DNA of 64,000 bases, taken from assembly GCA_015152475.1 (NCBI GenBank), contig SUTW01000006.1, positions 78,372 to 142,371 on the forward strand, in the 5' to 3' direction. A program made the position numbers and the translations under genes. Numbering within the stretch: the stretch's first letter is position 1; each line of letters starts with the position of its first letter. Below the pieces are notes generated by a model. It saw nothing but the letters and a program-made list of their open reading frames with translations. It was not told the origin of the DNA and did no database searches. Positions 26,132-35,872 of this stretch are shown in pieces. The DNA comes from Cyanobacteria bacterium SIG30 (GTDB lineage Bacteria > Cyanobacteriota > Vampirovibrionia > Gastranaerophilales > Gastranaerophilaceae).

Positions 26132-27007
26132 ATGGCTTTAACATTTCAAGAATTAATTTTAAATTTATCAAAATACTGGTCTGAATATGGTTGCATAATT
26201 CAACAACCTTACGATATCGAAAAAGGTGCATCAACAATGAATCCTGCAACTTTTTTAAGAGCATTAGGACCAGAACCTTATTCAACTGCAATGGTTGAAC
26301 CTTGCAGACGTCCAACAGATGCAAGATATGGCGAAAACCCAAACAGATTGGGCCATTACTTCCAATATCAAGTAATTCTAAAACCATCACCAGATAACGC
26401 ACAAGACATTTACTTAAAATCTCTTGAAGCAATGGGAATTGATTTATCCAAGCATGACATTAGATTTGTGGAAGATAACTGGGAATCACCTACACTTGGT
26501 GCAGCAGGAGTTGGCTGGGAAGTTTGGCTTGACGGTATGGAAATAACACAGTTTACATATTTTCAACAAGTTGGCGGTCTTGAAGTTAAGCCTGTTGCTC
26601 TTGAAATCACATACGGTCTTGAAAGAATTGCTATGTATCTTCAAAATGTGGATAGCGTTTTTGATGTTATGTGGAATAAAGAATTAAAATACGGTGATAT
26701 TTATCTTCAAAACGAAATCGAACAATCAAAATATAATTTTGAATTTTCAACACCTGAAAGATTATTTAAAATGTTTGACATGTGCGAAGCTGAAGCGTTT
26801 AGCTGTGCTGAGCAGCAAATAGTTTTACCTGCTTATGACTGGACCTTAAAATGTTCACACACATTCAATTTGCTTGATGCGAGAGGTGTAATAAGCAAAG
26901 ACGAAAGAATAAATTATATAAATAGAGTAAGAAAAATGGCTGCTACAATTGCGAAATTGTACGTAGAACAAAGAGAGAAGTTGGGTTTCCCACTACTTAA
27001 AAAATAG
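26132..27007 (+). CDS. glyQ: Glycine--tRNA ligase alpha subunit
   Basis: Alpha chain of the bacterial alpha2-beta2 glycyl-tRNA synthetase, carrying the class II catalytic core. 291 residues with the hallmark [48 protein letters not shown] and [15 protein letters not shown] segments (given here in pieces). The beta subunit gene glyS is not adjacent; instead two amino-acid permeases follow 11 bases later. Confidence 0.96.
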   Translation: MALTFQELILNLSKYWSEYGCIIQQPYDIEKGASTMNPATFLRALGPEPYSTAMVEPCRRPTDARYGENPNRLGHYFQYQVILKPSPDNAQDIYLKSLEAMGIDLSKHDIRFVEDNWESPTLGAAGVGWEVWLDGMEITQFTYFQQVGGLEVKPVALEITYGLERIAMYLQNVDSVFDVMWNKELKYGDIYLQNEIEQSKYNFEFSTPERLFKMFDMCEAEAFSCAEQQIVLPAYDWTLKCSHTFNLLDARGVISKDERINYINRVRKMAATIAKLYVEQREKLGFPLLKK

Positions 27008-27018
27008 GAAACTGGAAG

Positions 27019-28584
27019 ATGAATAACATACAAGAAAGCGAAGCAACACAACAAATAAGTGCTGATGAATTAAAAGGGCTGAATAATTTTGTAAAAAATA
27101 TATTTAAAATCAAAAACCCTGATGAAATGATTAAAACAGCAAACCAAGCTGGTTTAAAAAAAACACTAGGTGCTTTTGACCTTATAGTTTTAGGTGTTGG
27201 CGCAATTATAGGAAGTGGAATTTTTACAGTTATTGGACTTGCAACTGTTGGAGATAGTTCAACCTTAGGAGCTGGTCCAGGACTTGTTGTTTCAATGATT
27301 TTAGCTTCACTTGCTTGTGTTTTTTCAGCATTATGTTATAGCGAATTTGCATCAATGATTCCAGTTGCAGGTTCTGCTTATTTATATACATATGCAACAA
27401 TGGGTGAATTTTTTGCCTGGATTATAGGTTGGGCAGTTACATTAGAATATTTAGTTGGCTATATAGCAGTATCATTTGCTTGGACTGGATATTTAATGCA
27501 ATTCTTAAAAGGATTTGAAAAAATATTGCCTGCTTTTATTACAAATCCGCCTGCATATTTAATTGGTAACGAACCAATTATAACTCTTGCAAACGGAAAT
27601 ATGCCTATACTTTTAAATGTGCCTGCAATCATTGCGACAATTGTTATATGTATGATTTTAATTAAAGGTATTCAAGAATCAACAAAAATGACAGCAATAA
27701 TGGTTGCAATAAAATTACTTGTAATAGGTTTATTTATTGTTGCAGGTGCATTTTATGTAAAACCTGAAAACTGGACACCTTTTGCACCAAATGGAATTGA
27801 AGGTATAATATCAGGCGCATTTATTATATTCTTTGCATATATTGGTTTTGACGCAATAGCAACTGCGGCAGAAGAAACAAAAAATCCACAAAAAAATCTC
27901 CCGATAGGGATTATTGGCTCACTTGCAGTTTGTACGGTTGTTTATATTTTGGTTGAGCTTGTTTTAACAGGAATTATGCCATTAAACGCAATAGATGTTA
28001 AAGCGCCAATTGCATATGCTATGAACCATGTTGGTCAAAACTGGTTTGCAGGTTTTATTTCTGTTGGTGCACTAGCTGGATTAACATCAGTTTTACTTGT
28101 TTTAATGCTTGCAGGAAGCAGAGTTTTATATGCAATGAGCAGAGATGGTTTCTTACCAAAAAGCTTGCAAATGGTACATAAAAAATTCCAAACACCATAT
28201 GCTATAACAATCGGAATTGCGGCAGTTGTTATTGCTGGCTCATTCTTTATAGATATCAATATGGCAGCAGACCTTTGTGTTTACGGAACATTTACTTCTT
28301 TCATTATTGTTTGTGTTGCAGTTTTAATCTTAAGAAAAACTGATCCAGAGCGTCATAGACCATTTAAAGTCCCATTTTCACCATTATTCCCATCGCTTGG
28401 GGTAGTTTGTTGCGGTGGACTTATGGGATATTATACATTTTTAAAATTAACAAATGTCAAAGAAAACATAATGTCAACATCACCAATGTTGTTCTTGGTA
28501 TGGGTTTTGACAGGAATAATGATATATTTCACATATAGTTATAAGCAAAAAAGAAAGTTAGAAGCACAAGACAACAATGAATAA
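27019..28584 (+). CDS. APC-superfamily amino-acid permease (copy 1)
   Basis: Membrane transporter of the cationic-amino-acid/YfnA branch of the APC superfamily, 521 residues with about 12 to 14 membrane helices. The first helix has the substrate-binding GAIIGSGIFT; AGSAYLYTYATMGEF and the FFAYIGFDAIATAAEETKNP region are family hallmarks. A cytosolic tail of about 50 residues precedes the first helix. It overlaps the next permease by eight bases and follows glyQ closely, but nothing shows that it carries glycine. Confidence 0.93.
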   Translation: MNNIQESEATQQISADELKGLNNFVKNIFKIKNPDEMIKTANQAGLKKTLGAFDLIVLGVGAIIGSGIFTVIGLATVGDSSTLGAGPGLVVSMILASLACVFSALCYSEFASMIPVAGSAYLYTYATMGEFFAWIIGWAVTLEYLVGYIAVSFAWTGYLMQFLKGFEKILPAFITNPPAYLIGNEPIITLANGNMPILLNVPAIIATIVICMILIKGIQESTKMTAIMVAIKLLVIGLFIVAGAFYVKPENWTPFAPNGIEGIISGAFIIFFAYIGFDAIATAAEETKNPQKNLPIGIIGSLAVCTVVYILVELVLTGIMPLNAIDVKAPIAYAMNHVGQNWFAGFISVGALAGLTSVLLVLMLAGSRVLYAMSRDGFLPKSLQMVHKKFQTPYAITIGIAAVVIAGSFFIDINMAADLCVYGTFTSFIIVCVAVLILRKTDPERHRPFKVPFSPLFPSLGVVCCGGLMGYYTFLKLTNVKENIMSTSPMLFLVWVLTGIMIYFTYSYKQKRKLEAQDNNE

Positions 28585-30097
28585 ATTGAAAAAGATTTTT
28601 TTAAACATGGCAAGCGTCAAAAGCGCTGATGATTTTATTGATACGGCAAATAAATCAGAATTAAAAAAAACACTTGGAATATTTGATTTAATAATTTTAG
28701 GAATTGGTGCCGTTGTCGGTACTGGAATTTTTACAATCGTTGGCGTTGCGGCAAAAGGCGGACCAGAAGCAGTTGGTGCAGGTCCAGCTCTCATTATTTC
28801 AATGGTTCTTGCAGCGGTTGCCTGCATTTTTACAGCATTATGTTATAGTGAATTTGCATCAATGATTCCAGTTGCAGGTTCTGCATACACATATACATAC
28901 GCCACAATGGGTGAATTTATGGCCTGGATTGTAGGCTGGATTTTAATGCTTGAATACGCAATTGGGAACATAACTGTTGCATCAGCATGGACTGGGTACT
29001 TATTCCAGCTTTTAAAGGGTTTTGAACATGTTTTGCCATCTTGGCTTGTTAATCCTCCAATGTGGCTTATAAATGATTACAGAACAGTCACAATTTTATG
29101 CAAAGATCAAGGCTTAAATATAAAAGAACAAATACCTTATTTGTTTGACACAATTCCAATCGCAATAAATGTGCCTGCAATTTTTATTGTAACTCTTTTA
29201 ACAATACTTCTTGTAAAAGGCGTTAGAGAATCAACAAGGCTTGCAAGCATTATGGTTGGTTTAAACTTATGCATTATACTATCATTTGTAGTATTTGGCG
29301 CTTTTTATGTAAAACCTGAAAACTGGGCTCCTTTTGCACCAAACGGAATTGAAGGAATTTTGTCTGGCGCATTTATTATCTTTTTTGCATATATTGGATT
29401 TGATGCAATTTCAACCGCGGCAGAAGAAACAAAAAATCCGCAAAGAGATTTGCCAATAGGAATTTTAGGAACACTTACTATATGCACAATTTTATACATA
29501 TTAGTAACCCTTGTTTTAACTGGTATGATTCCATTTTCAATGATAGATACTCACGCACCAATAGCACATGCTATGCGCTTTGTTGGTCAAGATAAAATGG
29601 CGGGGCTAATTTCAGCAGGAGCACTTGCTGGATTAACCTCAGTATTACTTGTATATCAACTTGGAACAACAAGAATTTTGTACGCAATGAGCAGAGATAA
29701 TTTCTTACCAAAAATCTTACAAAAAGTACACAAAAAATACAAAACACCACACGTTGTAACTTGGCTATCAGGAATTATTGTTATACTTGGTGCTTTATTT
29801 ATGGACTTAAATATATCAGCAGAGCTTTGCAATTTTGGTACATTTACATCATTTATTATTGTATGTGTAGCAGTTTTAATTTTAAGAAAAACTGACCCTG
29901 ATAGAAAAAGACCGTTCAGAGTTCCTTTTTCGCCAATTGTGCCAATTCTTGGTATTTTAAGCTGTGGCGGTTTAATGATTTATTCACTTGGCTCGCTTAA
30001 AACATCGGCAAAATTATTTCCACTTTGGGTGATATTAGGCGTTATGTTCTATTTTATATATTGCTATAATAACCAAAGAAAAAATGAAAACAAATAA
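28577..30097 (+). CDS. APC-superfamily amino-acid permease (copy 2)
   Basis: 506-residue paralogue of the gene just upstream, with the same order of motifs (GAVVGTGIFT, AGSAYTYTYATMGEF, AYIGFDAISTAAEETKNP). The two differ most in the N-terminal tail and in the loop after helix 5, where this copy has an insert (about 155-185) with a Cys. A tandem duplication is clear. The eight-base overlap implies coupled translation, so both are made together. A strong terminator follows. Confidence 0.93.
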   Translation: MNKLKKIFLNMASVKSADDFIDTANKSELKKTLGIFDLIILGIGAVVGTGIFTIVGVAAKGGPEAVGAGPALIISMVLAAVACIFTALCYSEFASMIPVAGSAYTYTYATMGEFMAWIVGWILMLEYAIGNITVASAWTGYLFQLLKGFEHVLPSWLVNPPMWLINDYRTVTILCKDQGLNIKEQIPYLFDTIPIAINVPAIFIVTLLTILLVKGVRESTRLASIMVGLNLCIILSFVVFGAFYVKPENWAPFAPNGIEGILSGAFIIFFAYIGFDAISTAAEETKNPQRDLPIGILGTLTICTILYILVTLVLTGMIPFSMIDTHAPIAHAMRFVGQDKMAGLISAGALAGLTSVLLVYQLGTTRILYAMSRDNFLPKILQKVHKKYKTPHVVTWLSGIIVILGALFMDLNISAELCNFGTFTSFIIVCVAVLILRKTDPDRKRPFRVPFSPIVPILGILSCGGLMIYSLGSLKTSAKLFPLWVILGVMFYFIYCYNNQRKNENK

Positions 30098-30100
30098 TTT

Positions 30101-30130
30101 AAAACCCACTTTATAAGAAAGTGGGTTTTT
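30101..30130. terminator. Bidirectional terminator between permease 2 and deoA
   Basis: Perfect 12-bp stem AAAACCCACTTT / AAAGTGGGTTTT with loop ATAAG, A and T runs on both sides. Confidence 0.9.
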
Positions 30131-30150
30131 AAAAATAATTAAAATTGTTT

Positions 30151-31446
30151 TTATATTGTCTTATAAATTAAAGGCTCAATTTCGCTCTTATATTCATTAA
30201 TAGTATAAGCGTTTTTTGCAATTTCAACAGCATCTTCAATGTTTTTGGTTGCATATAAAATAGCAAGCGTGTCACCTTTATTCACAAAATCACCAATTTT
30301 AGATTTTAATTCAATACCAACTCCAAAATCAATTGGATCAGTTTTTTTATCACGGCCAGCACCAACAATTTTACAAGCCTTAGCAATCGAAAGTGCATCA
30401 AGATTTGTAATATAGCCAGTTTTATCAGATATAATATTGGTTTTTGATTCTGAAATATTTAAAATTGAATAATCATCAATTACATTAACATCACCTTCCT
30501 GGTGTTGAATTATTTGTTTAAATTTATCAAGAGCCTCACCAGATTGAATTTTTGAATTTAATAATTTTAAAGCCTCATCTTCATTTTTCACAATTCCTGA
30601 ATTTTCTAAAAGTAAAGATGCAATTTTCATTGTAACTTCATACAAATCATCTTCCCAGTTACCTTTTAAAAATTCAATGCTTTCATAAACTTCAAGCGCA
30701 TTACCAATAAATTTTCCAAGTGGTTGCTCCATTGACGTTATAACAGCTCTAATGTTTCTTTTTAACTGATGACCAATTTTAATCATAAGACTTGCAAGTT
30801 CATATGCATCTTCTTTTGTTTTAACAAAAGCACCAGAACCATATTTAACATCAAGCACAATGTGGTCCGCACCACTTGCAATTTTTTTACTTACAACAGA
30901 TGCGCAAATTAAAGACTTATTATCAACAGTTGCTGTAACATCTCTAAGAGCATAGGTTTTCCCGTCAGCAGGTGTTAAATTGGGTGTTTGGGCAGAAATC
31001 CCTGCGCCAATTTCCTTAATTTGTTTTTTAAATTTATCATTTGAGATTTGGCAATTAAAATTTTTAATTGATTCCAATTTATCAATTGTACCACCAGTGT
31101 AACCAAGACCTCTACCGCTCAATTTAGCACAATGCAAACCACAAGATGCCAAAAGAGGTATTAAAACCAAAGTAACTTTGTCTCCAACGCCACCAGTTGA
31201 ATGTTTATCAGCAATATTATTTGAAATATCACTAAAATCTAAGATTTCGCCAGAGTTTATATATGCCTCCGTTAACCAGGCTGTTTCTTCAATATCAAGG
31301 TCATTAAAACAAACTGCCATAAGCCACGCAGATATTTGATAATCATCAACTACACCATTCATATATCCATTGATCAAAAAATCAATTTCTTCCTTTGTGT
31401 GTTTTAAACCTGTTTTTTTCTTTTGAATTAAATCGACAGCCCTCAT
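30151..31446 (-). CDS. deoA: Pyrimidine-nucleoside (thymidine) phosphorylase
   Basis: Phosphorolysis of thymidine/uridine to base and (deoxy)ribose 1-phosphate. 431 residues. KHSTGGVGDK (phosphate loop), SGRGLGYTGGTIDKLESI (in part) and the C-terminal pyrimidine-nucleoside phosphorylase domain are visible; Lys and Ser of the VVSKKIASG segment bind the base. Ends a convergent pair with the permeases, and lies 10 bases downstream of rlmH. Whether it is strictly thymidine-specific (DeoA) or broad (Pdp) is not decided by sequence alone. Confidence 0.93.
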   Translation of the reverse strand: MRAVDLIQKKKTGLKHTKEEIDFLINGYMNGVVDDYQISAWLMAVCFNDLDIEETAWLTEAYINSGEILDFSDISNNIADKHSTGGVGDKVTLVLIPLLASCGLHCAKLSGRGLGYTGGTIDKLESIKNFNCQISNDKFKKQIKEIGAGISAQTPNLTPADGKTYALRDVTATVDNKSLICASVVSKKIASGADHIVLDVKYGSGAFVKTKEDAYELASLMIKIGHQLKRNIRAVITSMEQPLGKFIGNALEVYESIEFLKGNWEDDLYEVTMKIASLLLENSGIVKNEDEALKLLNSKIQSGEALDKFKQIIQHQEGDVNVIDDYSILNISESKTNIISDKTGYITNLDALSIAKACKIVGAGRDKKTDPIDFGVGIELKSKIGDFVNKGDTLAILYATKNIEDAVEIAKNAYTINEYKSEIEPLIYKTI

Positions 31447-31456
31447 TTATTCTCCT

Positions 31457-31879
31457 TTATTTATGATAAGTCTCATTATTTAAAATTTTAAAAGCCCTAT
31501 ATATCTGTTCAACCAAAATAAGAAGAGCCTCTTGGTGCAAAAAAGTTAATTTAGACATTGAAAATTTAAAATTCGACAAGTTTCGTACTCTTTTTTCAAG
31601 ACCATCAGAACCACCAATCAAAAATACAATTTCACTATAAAAACCTTCTTGTTGTATATCTTTTAATTTTTGAGCAAAAGAAACACTATCAAGCATCTTG
31701 CCTTCAATTTCAAGAGTAACTATGTAAATATTGTTTTTAGAAATACAATATTCATACAATTTATTGGTTTCTATAATTTTTAAATCAACAAAACCAGACA
31801 GGCGTTTTTGAAACTCTAAAACGCCTTCTTTAAAATAACTTTCTTTTAATTTACCATCAATAAGAATTCTGATATTCAA
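31457..31879 (-). CDS. rlmH: 23S rRNA pseudouridine-1915 N3-methyltransferase
   Basis: SPOUT-class methyltransferase acting on helix 69 of 23S rRNA in the 70S ribosome. 140 residues; LEIEGKMLDSVSFAQKL, FLIGGSDGLEKRV (the SAM-binding knot) and the C-terminal ILVEQIYRAFKILNNETYHK tail are diagnostic. Sits between the symporter (8 bases upstream) and deoA. Confidence 0.94.
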   Translation of the reverse strand: MNIRILIDGKLKESYFKEGVLEFQKRLSGFVDLKIIETNKLYEYCISKNNIYIVTLEIEGKMLDSVSFAQKLKDIQQEGFYSEIVFLIGGSDGLEKRVRNLSNFKFSMSKLTFLHQEALLILVEQIYRAFKILNNETYHK

Positions 31880-31887
31880 TGATTAAA

Positions 31888-33204
31888 TTATTCCTTATAA
31901 CTGTCTGGGTTATTCAATAAATCATAATTTAATTCATTTTCATTGTCTGCTATCATTGCAGCAACAACAACGTCAGATGTAACGTTAACTATTGTTCTTA
32001 ACATATCGGCAAATCTTTCAAGTGCAAACAGGAATGCAAAACCTGCAACTAATTGTTCTGGTGTTAAACCCAAACTATTTAATACAAGTGCAATAGTAAT
32101 TAAACCAGCACCTGAAATACCAGCACAAGTTGAAGATGCAACAATTGCAAGAAAAGCAATTTGAGCAACCAATGTAAGTGATAATTCAATACCATAAGCT
32201 TGAGTCAAGAATATAACAGCAACTGTTTGAACAAGAGCTGTACCATCCATACTTAATGTTGCGCCTAAGGGCAATACAAAAGAACAAATCTTATTTGAAA
32301 TACCACGTCTTTCACAACATGCAATAGTTAAAGGAAGAGTTGCAGAAGAACTTGCTGTACCAAAAGCAACCATTACGGCTTCCGTAATTGCAAGATACAA
32401 TTTTCTGACAGGAACCTTTGAAAATATTTTTAAAATAATAGGATAAACAAAGAATAATTGAAGTGCTAAGCCTATACAAATTGCAAGTATATATTTCCAA
32501 ACACCACTAAACATATCAAGACCAAAACTCGAAACCGCACTCGCAGTTAAGGCAAAAACACCAGGAGCAGCAAGATACATAATCCAATCTGTAACTTTCA
32601 TTGTTGCTGCAAAAATACTTTCAAAAAATGAAACAACTGGACGATTAATTTCGCCTATTTTAGTCAATGCAATTGCAAAAATCATAACAAAAGCAATAAT
32701 TGGAACCATCTCGCCACCAGCCAAAGATTTAAAAGGATTTTTTGGAATTAAACTTAAAAATACATTTGAAAGGTGAGCTTGTTGACTATCGATAGTTTCT
32801 TTAACAATAGTCTGCATTTCAACTGCCGTTTCTGAATTAATAAATTCAGCAGCTCCACGACCAGGTTGAAGAGTTAAAGCCAATGTTGCACCAATTACAA
32901 CCGCAATAATGGTAATTATTGCGTAATAAAAAATCATTTTTTTACCAAACTTAGCTAACTGCTTATTGTCACCAATATTTGCAATGCCAATAATAATAGC
33001 ACTAACAACAAGCGGAATAACAACCATTTGAATAATTCCAATAAATGCTTGTCCAATAAAATCCAATACATCATGGATAACTGGAAAATCTTGTGCTGGC
33101 AAATACATGCCAACAACAATACCAGCCAATAATCCAATAAATATATGCCAATTACGTTTAATACCAAGTGAAATAGCTATAATAAACTGTGTAACAAAAT
33201 TCAT
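31888..33204 (-). CDS. Dicarboxylate/amino-acid:cation symporter (second copy)
   Basis: 438-residue DAACS-family transporter; HP1 motif AFGTASSSATLP (S-S-S-x-T-L-P) and TM7 LGATLSMDGTAL are complete, closer to canonical GltP/DctA/GltT than the protein at 6411-7751. About eight membrane helices plus two hairpins. GAGGA lies upstream of the ATG. It is followed closely by rlmH and deoA on the same strand. Substrate not readable, glutamate/aspartate or succinate likely. Confidence 0.92.
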   Translation of the reverse strand: MNFVTQFIIAISLGIKRNWHIFIGLLAGIVVGMYLPAQDFPVIHDVLDFIGQAFIGIIQMVVIPLVVSAIIIGIANIGDNKQLAKFGKKMIFYYAIITIIAVVIGATLALTLQPGRGAAEFINSETAVEMQTIVKETIDSQQAHLSNVFLSLIPKNPFKSLAGGEMVPIIAFVMIFAIALTKIGEINRPVVSFFESIFAATMKVTDWIMYLAAPGVFALTASAVSSFGLDMFSGVWKYILAICIGLALQLFFVYPIILKIFSKVPVRKLYLAITEAVMVAFGTASSSATLPLTIACCERRGISNKICSFVLPLGATLSMDGTALVQTVAVIFLTQAYGIELSLTLVAQIAFLAIVASSTCAGISGAGLITIALVLNSLGLTPEQLVAGFAFLFALERFADMLRTIVNVTSDVVVAAMIADNENELNYDLLNNPDSYKE

Positions 33205-33254
33205 AAAAAAATCCTCATAAATGCTATTAAATTATCATACAACTTTTTTTTACT

Positions 33255-34781
33255 TTATTCAACATTTTTATTTTTTATACTATCGTCAAAAACAATAACT
33301 CTGTTTCTTCCTCTTTCTTTGGCTTCATAAAGAGCTTTGTCGGCATCTTGATATAAAGTGCTTGGGTCAGATTTTTTTTTATCATAAAGAGCAACACCCA
33401 CGGAAATTGTAACAGAAATAGTATCTTTACCTTCAATATGATACTCTTCTATATTGATTTTTTTCTTTTCAACTTCAGCACGAAGTCTTTGAGCTACAAG
33501 ATAAGCTTCATCAAGTGTGGTATTGGGGGTTAAAATAGTAAATTCTTCGCCGCCATAACGAGAAGCAATATCATATTCCCTTATTTCTTTTTTAATAACT
33601 TTTGATACATTTTTTAAAACACAATCGCCAACAGCGTGACCATATGTATCATTAACCTTTTTAAAGAAATCTATATCAAACATAATACAACAGAGCGAAG
33701 AATTCTGACGTTTTGCGGTTGCAACTTCCTGTTTTAAACGATGAGCAAACTGATGTCTGTTATTTAAGCCGGTTAAAGCATCAAGAGTTGCAAATTGCAG
33801 AATCTTTGAATAAGAATTTGCTCTGTCAACAGTAAGGGATGCTTGCGTTGATAATTGTTCCAAATATTCAATTTCCATTTGCGTTAAAGGCTCAAAATGA
33901 TTATAGGCAACAATTGCACCTATCGCTTTACCTTCACATGCAAGTGGGAAAATACCCATTTTTCCTTCGTCTTCAACAATTGTTGAAGTAGGTGAAATCT
34001 TATTTAAAATTGATAAAACTTTGCTATCAATACATTTTGCTGGCCAAATAAGATTATATTCATTTTTCCTTGGCGATTTTAAGAAAATATAAATCAAATG
34101 TTGAGAAATAAATTTATCAATCATTTCGCCCAAAATCGGAAGAATATAATTCAACTCATATTGTGTTTCTATAATCTTTGCAACATCTTTCATTGTCTGA
34201 TAAAACTTAACGTTTGTTTCCATTTTTTTGATGTATTCCAAAGTTTTAATAGCATTTGAAATTTGTTGAACAGCGAAAGATACAAGCTGAAGAAAATTTT
34301 TTGTAAATTTGCAATTATCAACATCGCAAGCAAAAAGAAATCTTATCAGGCCATACAATTTGCCTTTATGCGCCAAAGGATAAGATAAAACATTATCATT
34401 TGGTTTTAAATATTTTTTAAATTCTTTATTAAAATCAGAAACGCTTGAAGTTGATGTAATTTTATTATCATTAATGATAAGTTTTGGCAAATTACCACTT
34501 TCAACCATTTGATTATGTTTAAAAAAAGAATAATCAGAATTAATTAAACTAGATAAATTTTCATCAATGTTTTGCCAAGGCCTTGTAAAATCCCTCAAAG
34601 AATTTGATGTTTTATCGAATGCATAAATTTTAATATCCTTAATAGAAAAAGAATTAAAATCAAAGAAACTCTTAAAAGAGTTTTTGACTCCGTTTAAAAT
34701 TTCATTCTCATCAACTGCGCCTTCTAAATTACCAGAAAGGTCATATAAAAAATTAAATTGAAAGCTATCTTTTATTTCCAT
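33255..34781 (-). CDS. GAF-GGDEF diguanylate cyclase
   Basis: Makes the second messenger cyclic di-GMP from GTP. 508 residues: an N-terminal region and a GAF-like sensor (about 190-335), then a GGDEF domain (about 345-500). The active-site loop reads GGEEF, so it should be active, and RxxD (REYD) stands five residues before it, the inhibitory product-binding site. Metal Asp in FDIDFFK is present. No membrane segment, so the signal is cytosolic. It overlaps the upstream TPR gene by 10 bases, suggesting joint function in one pathway. Confidence 0.93.
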   Translation of the reverse strand: MEIKDSFQFNFLYDLSGNLEGAVDENEILNGVKNSFKSFFDFNSFSIKDIKIYAFDKTSNSLRDFTRPWQNIDENLSSLINSDYSFFKHNQMVESGNLPKLIINDNKITSTSSVSDFNKEFKKYLKPNDNVLSYPLAHKGKLYGLIRFLFACDVDNCKFTKNFLQLVSFAVQQISNAIKTLEYIKKMETNVKFYQTMKDVAKIIETQYELNYILPILGEMIDKFISQHLIYIFLKSPRKNEYNLIWPAKCIDSKVLSILNKISPTSTIVEDEGKMGIFPLACEGKAIGAIVAYNHFEPLTQMEIEYLEQLSTQASLTVDRANSYSKILQFATLDALTGLNNRHQFAHRLKQEVATAKRQNSSLCCIMFDIDFFKKVNDTYGHAVGDCVLKNVSKVIKKEIREYDIASRYGGEEFTILTPNTTLDEAYLVAQRLRAEVEKKKINIEEYHIEGKDTISVTISVGVALYDKKKSDPSTLYQDADKALYEAKERGRNRVIVFDDSIKNKNVE

Positions 34782-35863
34782 TGGATATCCACATTATCTT
34801 TATTTTTTACAAAATGTTCCCTGAGTGCACAAGTTTTAAAATATTTATACATAGTTCTTTCATAATTTTCATCTAAATATGCTCTTCCGCCTTTATAAAC
34901 AAGATGGTTTTCAACTTTTTTATCTTGAAGTTTTAAGGCATCAACAAGTGCATCATGGTTACCTTTTGCAACAATTCGTCTTGTTACATCATTTAGAATA
35001 TCATAAATATACTGGTTTTTAGAAGCATCACCGTAAATATCTAAAATAAGACTGGCTTTATGAAATTCTTCTAAAGATGCATTATATTGTCCATATTCTC
35101 TAAGCAAAATACCTAAATTATAATGCGCTTCATAATTCATTGGCGCTTTCTCAATTGCCATACAGTAGTTATAGCCAGCCATATACGGATATTTTAAAAT
35201 ATGATAAACAATTCCAAGATTATAAAAAGTTTGATAATTTTGCTTAATTTTAAGAGCATTGCTATAAGATTCGGCAGCATTATTTAAAAATTTTCTTGAA
35301 TCAAAATTTTTATCACCCATAAGAAGACTTTTACCGCGCCAAGCAAGTCCCAAATTGTAAAAAGCAACACCACGATTATACTTGTAAGTATTTTTACTGT
35401 TTACAATAAAAGGAATATATACCCATTTTGGAGACAATTTGATTGCCTTATCGTACTCCTCGATAGCCTTATCATAATTAAAAGTTGCCTCAGCAAGCAC
35501 AATTGCGTAATCAATTCTGGCGTTGATGGAATCCGGTTTTATTTGTAAGGCTTTTTCGTAAGCAGAAAGAGCGGAATAATAATCTTCATAGCTTACATAA
35601 ATATTAGCTAAATTATACTGTGCCTTAAAATGTTTTGGATAATATTCTAAACCTTTTTGATAAGAATAAATAGCTTTTTGAGGCTCTTTATTTTTATAAT
35701 ATTTGTCACCTTTATAAACCCAATAATAACTTACAACTTTTTTTGCCTGTTCTTTATAAAAATCAGGAAATAAAAAATAACCTCCAACCAAGGCTAAAAT
35801 AAACAAGGAAGAAAGTATTTTTGCAGTTGTACTTTTAATGAATTTTATAAACTTGTTTTCCAT
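34772..35863 (-). CDS. Membrane-anchored TPR protein
   Basis: 363 residues: one N-terminal membrane helix (about 12-31) then at least five tetratricopeptide repeats (for example KAIYSYQKGLEYYPKHFKA, SALSAYEKALQIKPDSINA, KAIEEYDKAIKLSPKW). The TPR part would lie outside the inner membrane. It sits between another TPR gene and the diguanylate cyclase with short gaps and a 10-base overlap. TATAAT on the minus strand (35877-35872) eight bases before the ATG could be an extra leaderless start. Partner unknown. Confidence 0.88.
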   Translation of the reverse strand: MENKFIKFIKSTTAKILSSLFILALVGGYFLFPDFYKEQAKKVVSYYWVYKGDKYYKNKEPQKAIYSYQKGLEYYPKHFKAQYNLANIYVSYEDYYSALSAYEKALQIKPDSINARIDYAIVLAEATFNYDKAIEEYDKAIKLSPKWVYIPFIVNSKNTYKYNRGVAFYNLGLAWRGKSLLMGDKNFDSRKFLNNAAESYSNALKIKQNYQTFYNLGIVYHILKYPYMAGYNYCMAIEKAPMNYEAHYNLGILLREYGQYNASLEEFHKASLILDIYGDASKNQYIYDILNDVTRRIVAKGNHDALVDALKLQDKKVENHLVYKGGRAYLDENYERTMYKYFKTCALREHFVKNKDNVDIQWK

Positions 35864-35872
35864 ATTTTATAA